The notes below the pieces were generated by a model. That model searched no databases. It was not told the origin of the DNA and worked only from the letters and a program-made list of their open reading frames with translations. Of a stretch of 64,000 nt of DNA, positions 42,559-49,444 are shown piece after piece. Source of the stretch: Bacteroidota bacterium (GTDB lineage: Bacteria; Bacteroidota; Bacteroidia; Cytophagales; Cyclobacteriaceae); the NCBI GenBank assembly GCA_016191555.1, contig JACPVX010000057.1:62001-126000 (forward strand), given 5' to 3'. Positions within the stretch are counted from its first letter, which is position 1, and each line of letters opens with the position of its first letter. Position numbers and translations under genes: made by a program.

Positions 42559-43464
42559 TTGGAAGTATTGGCTAATTTTACGGCAAATTTTACTTTTTTG
42601 AAACCAAAGAAAACCCTTTCCGAACGCCTCACCAACAAGTATCAGTTGGTGATACGCAACGAAGATAACCTGGCGGAAAAAACCTCCATTGGTTTTACCT
42701 ACGCCAAGCTGTTGGTTGTAGCGGCAGCCATCTTCTTATTTATTTTTATTGGAAGTCTTTTCTTATCAAAAACATTGCTCGCAAAGTGGTTTGATCCCAA
42801 GTATGAGCAAACCGAACAAAACAAGAAACTATATGCCCTCGCACTCAAGGTAGATTCACTATCGGTAGAGGTGGATCACAAAGACCAGTTCATTCAAAAC
42901 CTGCAACGCATTTTGCGAGGCGATACTTCTTCGGGATTTGTTGATCCGGCTAGATTATTAAACGTAAACTCAGAAACCGTGAAGCCCACCGGCAGCCTGC
43001 AATTGGCGGCCTCCGATTCGCAATTCAGAAAGGAGTTTGAGCAAACAGAATATTCGTTGGTGTCGCTCAACGAACGCAAATACCGCGACTTACAAGGGTT
43101 CTTTTTCTTTACGCCCATCAATGGCTTTATCAGCGATAAATATGATGCCAAGAAAGCACACTTTGGCGTAGACGTGGTTGCCAAAACGAACGAGCCGGTA
43201 AAGTCGGTGGCTGACGGAACTGTGATCGTTGCATCGTGGACACAAGATGCAGGCTATGTGATTGCCGTGCAGCACCGAGGCAACCTGATTTCAGTGTACA
43301 AGCACAATGCAGGATTATTGAAAAAAGTTGGTAATTTTGTCAACGCAGGAGATATTATCTCTATCGTTGGCAATAGTGGCGAGATGACGGACGGCCCCCA
43401 TTTACATTTTGAATTGTGGCACAACGGCAACTCATTGAACCCAGAAGAATTTGTAACATTTTAA
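42559..43464 (+). CDS. M23 family membrane-anchored metallopeptidase
   Basis: The product has a short basic cytoplasmic segment (PKKTLSERLTNKYQLVI), one membrane helix (about residues 49-70), a coiled-coil periplasmic stalk (85-120) and a LytM/M23 domain. Zinc ligands are visible: H201 and D205 in AHFGVDVV, and the HxH pair in GPHLHFELW (281-283). Such proteins cut peptidoglycan cross-links or, when inactive, activate amidases. This one keeps the catalytic motifs. The start is uncertain. The track ORF begins at TTG 42559, another TTG (42598) lies just before PKKTLSERL, and the only nearby ATG (42554) is in a different, short frame. It is divergent from the porW/sprE gene and followed 10 bp later by the bactofilin gene. 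Confidence 0.87.
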   Translation: MEVLANFTANFTFLKPKKTLSERLTNKYQLVIRNEDNLAEKTSIGFTYAKLLVVAAAIFLFIFIGSLFLSKTLLAKWFDPKYEQTEQNKKLYALALKVDSLSVEVDHKDQFIQNLQRILRGDTSSGFVDPARLLNVNSETVKPTGSLQLAASDSQFRKEFEQTEYSLVSLNERKYRDLQGFFFFTPINGFISDKYDAKKAHFGVDVVAKTNEPVKSVADGTVIVASWTQDAGYVIAVQHRGNLISVYKHNAGLLKKVGNFVNAGDIISIVGNSGEMTDGPHLHFELWHNGNSLNPEEFVTF

Positions 43465-43474
43465 ACAACACGCC

Positions 43475-43900
43475 ATGTTAACTTCGAAAGAACAAAAACG
43501 AGCAGCAGATGAAATCAGTAACTCTAGCAATGTTATTGGCAAAGGCACTATTTTAGAAGGCAATATTGAAACCTATGGTAACATCCGCATTGAAGGTAGA
43601 ATCCTTGGCAACATCAAATCAAAATCAAAAGTAGCGCTGGGTAATTCCAGTCATGTGGAAGGCAACATCACAGCTCAAAATGCTGACATTGAAGGAGAGG
43701 TAAAAGGAAAAGTAGATATTTCTGAAATGCTGGTATTGAAGTCTACCGCAGTAATCAATGGAGACATCAGCACAGGAAAATTGGTGGTGGAAAGTGGAGC
43801 TGTATTTAATGGCAGCTGTAAAATGGGTGCAGCCATAAAAGATATTAAGTTGAGTGAAAATGGTATTCGCCCACATGCGCAAGAAGCCAGACTTAACTAA
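43475..43900 (+). CDS. Bactofilin (polymer-forming cytoskeletal protein)
   Basis: The 141-residue protein is a bactofilin. A short N-terminal tail (about 1-22) is followed by the right-handed beta-helix core with the repeating glycine pattern GNIETYGNIRIEGRILGNIKSKSKVALGNSSHVEGNI, then DIEGEVKGKVDISEMLVLKSTAVINGDI. Bactofilins self-assemble into membrane-associated filaments without nucleotide and position cell-wall enzymes. M23 peptidase-bactofilin gene pairs are widespread and the two are known to work together in cell-shape control, which fits the 10-bp spacing to the upstream M23 gene. A terminator follows. Confidence 0.95.
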   Translation: MLTSKEQKRAADEISNSSNVIGKGTILEGNIETYGNIRIEGRILGNIKSKSKVALGNSSHVEGNITAQNADIEGEVKGKVDISEMLVLKSTAVINGDISTGKLVVESGAVFNGSCKMGAAIKDIKLSENGIRPHAQEARLN

Positions 43901-43924
43901 GATGATTAAATAGAATTTTGAATG

Positions 43925-43957
43925 AACCGTAGGTGAGTAGCCTGCGGTTTTTTTTTG
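43925..43957 (+). terminator. Intrinsic terminator after the bactofilin gene
   Basis: AACCGTAGG-N7-CCTGCGGTT forms a 9-bp stem with one G-U pair, followed by a run of seven or more T residues. It sits between the bactofilin stop and the AtpZ start, so the two gene pairs may be partly separated. Confidence 0.8.
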
Positions 43958-43963
43958 ATAACC

Positions 43964-44164
43964 ATGCCTGAACTTCCCGATAATAAGTTTTTAAAATACA
44001 GTAGCCTCGGCTTGCAGTTACTGGCAATGATTGGGGCAGCTGGCTGGATTGGGTTTCAGATCGATTCGTATCTCCACTTGAGCTTTCCTGTTTTTTTGTT
44101 GGGCCTTATACTCATTGCTTTTGTTGGAATGATGTACAAACTGTATCGCTCGTTAAATGAATAG
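43964..44164 (+). CDS. AtpZ/AtpI-like small membrane protein
   Basis: The start is put at ATG 43964 (MPELPDNKFLKYSS). The track start (TTG 43955) lies inside the terminator T-run. The 66-residue protein has two membrane helices with the AtpZ pattern LQLLAMIGAAGWIGFQIDSYL and FPVFLLGLILIAFVGMMYKLYRSLN. AtpZ and AtpI are accessory proteins of F-type ATP synthase, proposed to help c-ring assembly or magnesium and calcium transport. It overlaps the next gene by 8 bp. The usual downstream genes for ATP synthase subunits a, c and b are not present here. Confidence 0.85.
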   Translation: MPELPDNKFLKYSSLGLQLLAMIGAAGWIGFQIDSYLHLSFPVFLLGLILIAFVGMMYKLYRSLNE

Positions 44165-44534
44165 TGCTTATCGTTTTTTGGTGGGGTTGATTGGCCTGGC
44201 AGCAGTAGTAATGTCCGCAACCTTATTTTTGGTTAAATCAGGTGCTTTCGCATCTCCCAGTTTCCTGAATGCCACTACCATGGCGTTGACCTTAAGCACA
44301 GCCATTATCTTTTTTTTTCTGAAACGAACCAACCCAAGTCAGCCGCTCGACTTTGTCCGCAACTTTATGTTGACCTTAGTATTGAAAATTATTTTGGGTG
44401 GATGCTATGTGTTTGTGATTTTACGTCTGGATCCGGCAGGTGCCAACGCAAATGTTGCTTTCTTTATCGTAGGCTATATTTTGTTCACTGCATATGAAGT
44501 TGCCTGGTTTGCCATCCAAAAAAATGCAGAGTGA
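44157..44534 (+). CDS. Putative ATP synthase-associated membrane protein (AtpI-like)
   Basis: This 125-residue protein has four hydrophobic segments and overlaps the AtpZ gene by 8 bp. In many Bacteroidota a four-helix protein of this size lies between atpZ and atpB, and the layout is AtpI-like, including the third segment LVLKIILGGCYVFVIL. The assignment rests mainly on position and topology, since sequence signatures are weak. Here the next gene is an acylase, not atpB, so the ATP synthase link is inferred. Confidence 0.6.
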   Translation: MNSAYRFLVGLIGLAAVVMSATLFLVKSGAFASPSFLNATTMALTLSTAIIFFFLKRTNPSQPLDFVRNFMLTLVLKIILGGCYVFVILRLDPAGANANVAFFIVGYILFTAYEVAWFAIQKNAE

Positions 44535-44567
44535 TCAACAAGTTTCTTAACCATTAAACATTGTACC

Positions 44568-46625
44568 ATGCGAATAAAAATTTGTTTTCTGATCGCAGCA
44601 CTCTACGCCCCCTCATTGGTTGCGCAATTGCCCGATCCGGCTACGATCGATATCATTCGCGATAAGTGGGGTGTGCCGCACATTGCTGCGAAGACCGATG
44701 CGGGTGTGGCGTACGGCTTGGCGTGGGCCAATGCAGAAGATGATTTCAAAACTATTCAGCTGGGATTTTTAGCAGGCAAAGCCATGCTGGGAGTTTATTC
44801 CGGTAAATCGGGAGCCACGGTTGATTTTGTGGTGCAGTTTCTGCAATGCCGCAAGATAGTAGATGAGCGCTACGACAAAGATATTTCTCCTGATTATAAA
44901 TTGATTTTGGAAAGTTACGCTGCAGGCATCAACGCGTACGCGAACGCTCATCCACACGAAGTGTTGGTGAAGAATCTTTTTCCGGTGACACCGAAGGATA
45001 TGCTTACGTATTCCGTCTTGCAATTGGCCATTTCCAGTGGTGCCGATAAAGCGTTGCGCGAGATAACCGGTGGCACAGTGCCATTGGCAACCGGCTTTGC
45101 TCCGGGCGGTTCGAATGGCTATGCTTTCAATTCGAAGAAAACAAAAGATGGAAATGTTTACCTAGCTATTAATTCGCATCAACCTTTGGAAGGACCTGTT
45201 GCCTGGTATGAAGCACATTTGATGAGCGAAGAGGGTTGGAATATTTTAGGCGCGTTGTTTCCGGGGGCGCCTAGCATCTTGCATGGATGCAATGAAAACT
45301 TAGGATGGGCACACACGGTGAACAATCCGGATAAGTTGGATGTGTATCAATTGGAAATCAATCCGGCCAACGAGAACCAATATAAGCTAGATGATCATTG
45401 GGAAACCTTGGAAGAATCAACCATCAAACTAAAAGTTAAAATGATGGGCATTCACATTACCGTGAAGCGAAAAATTTGGAATAGTAAGTTTGGCCCAACA
45501 CTCGTGACGAAGAAAGGGACCTTCGCCATACGCACGGGAGCGTTGATGGAAATTCGCGCACTCGAACAATGGTATCGCATGAACAAAGCCAGAAATTTTA
45601 CGGAGTTCAAACGTGCTTTGTCGATGGGAGCCATCTCCGGTTACAATATTGTATATGCGGACAAGTACGACACGATCTATTATATCAGTAACGGAAAAAT
45701 TCCGGTGCGCAAAGCAGGCTACGAGTGGAATGCAACCGTGCCGGGTAATACTTCGCAAGCACTGTGGAGTGAATTTTATACAGTCGACCAACTTCCGCAA
45801 TTGGTGAACCCAGCTTCTGGATATTTGTATAACAGCAATCACTCGCCCTTCAACGCCACTGCCGAGGTGAATAATATTTCTGCCGGCACATACAACGATA
45901 AAGCAATGGGTTATGAAACACACGACAACAATCGCAGCAAGCGATTCATGGAGTTGATTGCGCAATACCCGCAGCTGAGTTATGAAGATTTTAAACGCAT
46001 CAAATACGATTTGCAGTTGCCGCAGAAGTTGGCTTACCAAACCGATGCCAATGCGTTATTCCAGCTTTCACCCAATGATTTACCCGGCCACCAGGAAGTG
46101 ATTCAGAATTTGATTTCGTGGGATCGGAAAGCAACGATTGAAAGCAAAGGCGCAGCGATCTTTGCCATCATCTACTATCAGGTGGTGAATGAACAAGCCG
46201 GAGGAGCTACGTATCGCACTTTGACAAAACAAAAGTGTTTGGAGTTAATTGCCTTCGCGAAGAAGTACATGCTTGAGAATTTTGGTCGCGCGAATGTTAC
46301 ACTGGGCGAATATCAAAAATTAGTTCGGGGAGATAAGCGAGTTTCGTTGCCGGGCTTGCCCGATGTAATTGCTGCGATGCACTCCGTGCCCGATGAGCGT
46401 GGCACCATGCGCGGCAATCAGGGTGAATCATATATTGAGTTAGTGAAGTTTACCGCAGCCGGCCCGGAAATTGAAACCATTCATTGCTATGGTGCTTCCA
46501 ACAATCCGAATAGCGAGCACTATGCCGACCAAATGAATTTATTTGTTGAGCAAAAGACAAAGCCCATGACACTGAGCAAAGAGAAAGTGTATCAGGAAGC
46601 AAAGCGGATTTATCATCCGAAGTAG
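44568..46625 (+). CDS. Penicillin amidase-family acylase (AHL/PvdQ-like Ntn hydrolase)
   Basis: The 685-residue precursor has a signal peptide (MRIKICFLIAALYAPSLVAQ). The alpha-subunit segment follows (TIDIIRDKWGVPHIAAKTDAGVAYGLAWANAEDDF), then the autoprocessing site before S182 in APGGSNGYAF, the N-terminal nucleophile of the beta subunit. Beta-subunit blocks include SHQPLEGPVAWYEAHL, FPGAPSILHGCNENLGWAHTVNNPD and NSNHSPFNAT. The family (S45) cleaves amide bonds of penicillins, acyl-homoserine lactones or other acylated amines in the periplasm. The overall arrangement is closer to the acylase/PvdQ type than to penicillin G acylase, but the substrate is unknown. It follows the AtpI-like gene by 33 bp and is probably a new unit. 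Confidence 0.9.
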   Translation: MRIKICFLIAALYAPSLVAQLPDPATIDIIRDKWGVPHIAAKTDAGVAYGLAWANAEDDFKTIQLGFLAGKAMLGVYSGKSGATVDFVVQFLQCRKIVDERYDKDISPDYKLILESYAAGINAYANAHPHEVLVKNLFPVTPKDMLTYSVLQLAISSGADKALREITGGTVPLATGFAPGGSNGYAFNSKKTKDGNVYLAINSHQPLEGPVAWYEAHLMSEEGWNILGALFPGAPSILHGCNENLGWAHTVNNPDKLDVYQLEINPANENQYKLDDHWETLEESTIKLKVKMMGIHITVKRKIWNSKFGPTLVTKKGTFAIRTGALMEIRALEQWYRMNKARNFTEFKRALSMGAISGYNIVYADKYDTIYYISNGKIPVRKAGYEWNATVPGNTSQALWSEFYTVDQLPQLVNPASGYLYNSNHSPFNATAEVNNISAGTYNDKAMGYETHDNNRSKRFMELIAQYPQLSYEDFKRIKYDLQLPQKLAYQTDANALFQLSPNDLPGHQEVIQNLISWDRKATIESKGAAIFAIIYYQVVNEQAGGATYRTLTKQKCLELIAFAKKYMLENFGRANVTLGEYQKLVRGDKRVSLPGLPDVIAAMHSVPDERGTMRGNQGESYIELVKFTAAGPEIETIHCYGASNNPNSEHYADQMNLFVEQKTKPMTLSKEKVYQEAKRIYHPK

Positions 46626-46714
46626 CGCTTAGTTAACTTTGTAATTCTTTGTGCGGCTTTTTGGGAAAATTCAACATAAGTGTAATCATTTAACCTTCCA
46701 ACAAAACAAATTCA

Positions 46715-47440
46715 TCAAACCTCCTTCGGTTTCCGAAATCGAATCTTGAATACCTCACGATACTCCTCACTCTTCGTGCCAAACAATGCCTTCACTTTTT
46801 GGCGGGCGGCATAGCCTATTGCACGTAAGCATTTATCACCCACATAAAGTGTGATATCTCTTTCTTTTCGTGCCGCGCTCCAACTAGAAGCAGCGTTGAT
46901 CACTTGTGTATTGGCTTCGCGCAGTTCATTCAATTTCTGAATAAGTTCGGCCACTGATAATTCTGTAGCTTCCGGCTGGTAGGCAGGCTGTGATGCTACG
47001 AGTTGTATTAACTCTTCGAAGTGTTGCGCCATTGTACCAAAATCCAGTCCACGCGCTCTGCGTACTTTTGGTGTTGCGGGAGTTTCAGTTGAGGCTTCCA
47101 CTTCAGTTGAATGATTCTGTGGACGATAGCCTTGCAATTTCCGCACGATGCTTTGCGCATCGTCTTCTGTTTGTGACAAAACTTCACTTGCCTTCAGTTC
47201 GCCTACCATGCGCACTGCCCATTTGCTCAGCCCTTCATAGGCCACTGCGCGTGCATTTACATGGTTGTTGAAATCGGTTTTGGCCACACTGCAATTGTTT
47301 ATCGCCTGCCGACATTTGTCCAGCAGCTTTAACATGCTTTCGGTACGGAGTTTTTCTTGAGCAGGATTGTACTTACTACCGAAACCTGCGCAGAAGACCG
47401 TGAGTCTTTCAAAGGCTTCTACATTTTTGATGTGGGACAT
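46715..47440 (-). CDS. Hypothetical cytoplasmic protein
   Basis: I place the start at ATG 47440 (MSHIKNVEAFERLTVFCAG). The 77 extra codons in the track ORF look non-coding, with clusters of cysteine and arginine and no family feel. The 241-residue product is helical and charged, with SKYNPAQEKLRTESMLKLLDKCRQAINNCSVAKTDFN, a variable proline/threonine linker (STETPATPKVRRARG) and a C-terminal helical region ending FGTKSEEYREVFKIRFRKP. No membrane segment or signal peptide is seen. I do not recognise a family. The upstream region carries the 21-bp minisatellite. Confidence 0.65.
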   Translation of the reverse strand: MSHIKNVEAFERLTVFCAGFGSKYNPAQEKLRTESMLKLLDKCRQAINNCSVAKTDFNNHVNARAVAYEGLSKWAVRMVGELKASEVLSQTEDDAQSIVRKLQGYRPQNHSTEVEASTETPATPKVRRARGLDFGTMAQHFEELIQLVASQPAYQPEATELSVAELIQKLNELREANTQVINAASSWSAARKERDITLYVGDKCLRAIGYAARQKVKALFGTKSEEYREVFKIRFRKPKEV

Positions 47441-47667
47441 ATAATTGTGTTTATTCTTGCCAACGCACGTGCCCCATCCGCAGGTTATGGTCTTTGAACG
47501 GAATTTTTCAAACTTTATTTGTTTGACCAAGCGCAACCTGCCCGCTCTTGGCACGTTGAGGGCCGCGCTTTTACAAATACGTAAAATTATTTTTTGAAGT
47601 GAGATTTCTTCTCTTGAAAATCGGATGCAAAGCATACAGCGACCGATGAGGGATGTTCCGCAACGGA

Positions 47668-47946
47668 TCAACGATGAAACACGGCTACTAGGAAGTTAAA
47701 AGTTGCGGGTAGAAGATAAAACGTGGCGTGCGGGAAATAAGAGATGGTGGGTGCCTGGTGAAGGGTGGCGGGTGAAAGATGGAAAATGGTGGGCGGGAAG
47801 TGAAAGATGGCGGGTGTGAAATAAAAAATGGGAGGCGCTAAATGAAAAATGGCGGATAGGAAGTGAAGAGTTGCGGATGGGAAATAAAAAGTGGCGGGTG
47901 GAAGATAAAACTGGGCGGGTGCGAAATAAAAAGTGGCGGGTAGCAA
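47668..47946. repeat. Degenerate 21-bp tandem repeat (minisatellite)
   Basis: About 13 diverged copies of a 21-bp unit close to GTGGCGGGTGGGAAATAAAAA run through this stretch. On the minus strand all copies share one open frame encoding a heptad of the type FYxxPAT or FHxxPAI (track ORF of 92 residues). On the plus strand the frame reads like KWRVxNK but has a stop. The regular 21-base period with variable bases at fixed places marks a tandem repeat, not a gene. It fills the middle of the 623-base gap between 47440 and 48064. The remainder of that gap shows nothing recognisable. Confidence 0.85.
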
Positions 47947-48063
47947 ATGAATAAGAGTTGTCTGTATAGTAAGCTCAACACCAAAAAACTCCGATTACCA
48001 CTTTATCCTTCTGGTAATCTTTTGATTTCTTACTAACTTCACCTGAATATAGCTATTTAGAAA

Positions 48064-49425
48064 ATGAAGAAAATTTCTGCTCTCGTTCTGGGGTTACTCC
48101 TTTTCTTTTCGTGTAACCAAAAGCCACAACAGCCATCTGCGGATGCTAAGCCATTTTTAGATTCGCTTTCGCGCGATACGTTTGGATTCTTCTGGGATCT
48201 GGCCGATTCAACTACCGGCAACTTGCCCGATCGATGGCCAACTCCTTCGTTTTCGAGTATTGCTTCTACGGGTTTCGGCTTGACTTCTTATATAATAGGT
48301 GTGGAGCGTGGCTACATCACGCGTGATCAGGCCGCTGAGCGTGTGTTGAAGACGCTTCTGTTTTTTCATCAATCCCCGAAAGGAGAAGCACCCACAGGCG
48401 TAACCGGCTACAAAGGTTTTTTCTATCACTTTATTGATATGCGCAATGGCGATCGCTTTCGCGATGTGGAGCTTTCGACCATCGACACCGGCTTATTGAT
48501 GATGGGTATTCTTTCATGCCAAACTTATTTTGATGGGGCTAGCGATGCAGAGAAAAAAATCAGAGAGACTGCCGATGCATTGTATCAGGCAGTGGAGTGG
48601 GACTGGGCGATGAACGGTCAAGAGGTGATGAGCATGGGCTGGAAGCCTGAGATGGGTTTTCTAAACGCAACCTGGAAAGGGTACAACGAAGCGATGATCT
48701 TATACATATTGGGGCTGGCGTCACCCACTCATCCTATCCCTGCATCAAGCTGGAAAGCGTGGACAGAAACCTATCAATGGGGAGAATACTACGATCAGGA
48801 GCACATCAACTTTGGCCCTTTGTTTGGCCACCAATATTCGCATGTGTGGATCGACTTCCGTGGCATTCAAGACGATTATACAAAAAGCAAAGGCATCGAC
48901 TATTTTGAAAATTCGCGCAGAGCCACGTATGCCAACCGAGCGTATTGCATCAACAATCCGGCAGCCTATACTGGCTATGGCGAAAATGTCTGGGGGCTCA
49001 CCGCATGTGATGGCCCAGGAAACGAAGGCAAGATCAACATCAACATCAGTTTTGAAGGCTACAACGCGCGTGGTGCGGCACAATGGTATGTGAAAGACGA
49101 TGGTACGATCGCGCCCACGGCAGCAGGCGGCTCCATTCCGTTTGCACCGGAAATTTGTATTCCGGCATTGCAGCAAATGAAAAAGCAATTCGGAAAAAAA
49201 CTTTATAAGCAATATGGTTTTACTGACGCTTTCAATCTTACCATCGAGCGCACCGGTGGAATCAACGAATGGTTTGACGTAGATTACCTGGGAATTGATC
49301 AGGGCCCGATTATCATTCAGTTAGAAAATCACCAAAGCGGATTGGTGTGGGATTTGATGAAGAAAAATAAGTATGTAGTCGATGGATTGAAGAAGGCAGG
49401 TTTTCAGGGAGGTTGGTTGAAGTAA
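48064..49425 (+). CDS. GH144-family lipoprotein (endo-beta-1,2-glucanase-like)
   Basis: The 453-residue protein has a lipoprotein signal (lipobox FFSC, C17). The catalytic region is of the 'glucoamylase-like' COG5368 type, which corresponds to glycoside hydrolase family 144. Characteristic blocks are DTFGFFWDLADSTTGNLPDR, SIASTGFGLTSYIIGVERGYI, VELSTIDTGLLMMGIL, WKGYNEAMILYILGLASPTHPIP, YCINNPAAYTGYGENVWGLTACDGP and YLGIDQGPIIIQLENHQSG. Characterised GH144 members cut beta-1,2-glucan to sophoro-oligosaccharides. As a lipoprotein it is likely on the outer membrane or in the periplasm. The sensor/regulator gene follows 20 bp later, so the enzyme and regulator are probably co-expressed. A second GH144 gene lies 9 kb downstream in the same locus. 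Confidence 0.88.
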   Translation: MKKISALVLGLLLFFSCNQKPQQPSADAKPFLDSLSRDTFGFFWDLADSTTGNLPDRWPTPSFSSIASTGFGLTSYIIGVERGYITRDQAAERVLKTLLFFHQSPKGEAPTGVTGYKGFFYHFIDMRNGDRFRDVELSTIDTGLLMMGILSCQTYFDGASDAEKKIRETADALYQAVEWDWAMNGQEVMSMGWKPEMGFLNATWKGYNEAMILYILGLASPTHPIPASSWKAWTETYQWGEYYDQEHINFGPLFGHQYSHVWIDFRGIQDDYTKSKGIDYFENSRRATYANRAYCINNPAAYTGYGENVWGLTACDGPGNEGKININISFEGYNARGAAQWYVKDDGTIAPTAAGGSIPFAPEICIPALQQMKKQFGKKLYKQYGFTDAFNLTIERTGGINEWFDVDYLGIDQGPIIIQLENHQSGLVWDLMKKNKYVVDGLKKAGFQGGWLK

Positions 49426-49444
49426 ATCTTGGCACACAAGAACT

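Noticed and set aside
45429-46040. 203-residue minus-strand ORF inside the acylase gene
   Set aside because: It is antisense to a well-matched Ntn hydrolase. The translation has no domain or signal features.
46715-47671. Long form (318 residues) of the hypothetical protein
   Set aside because: The first 77 codons look like non-coding sequence. The start at 47440 gives a more ordinary protein.
47668-47946. CRISPR array or a 92-residue protein gene
   Set aside because: The units are contiguous 21-bp tandem copies with no unique spacers, and the open frame follows automatically from a unit length divisible by three.
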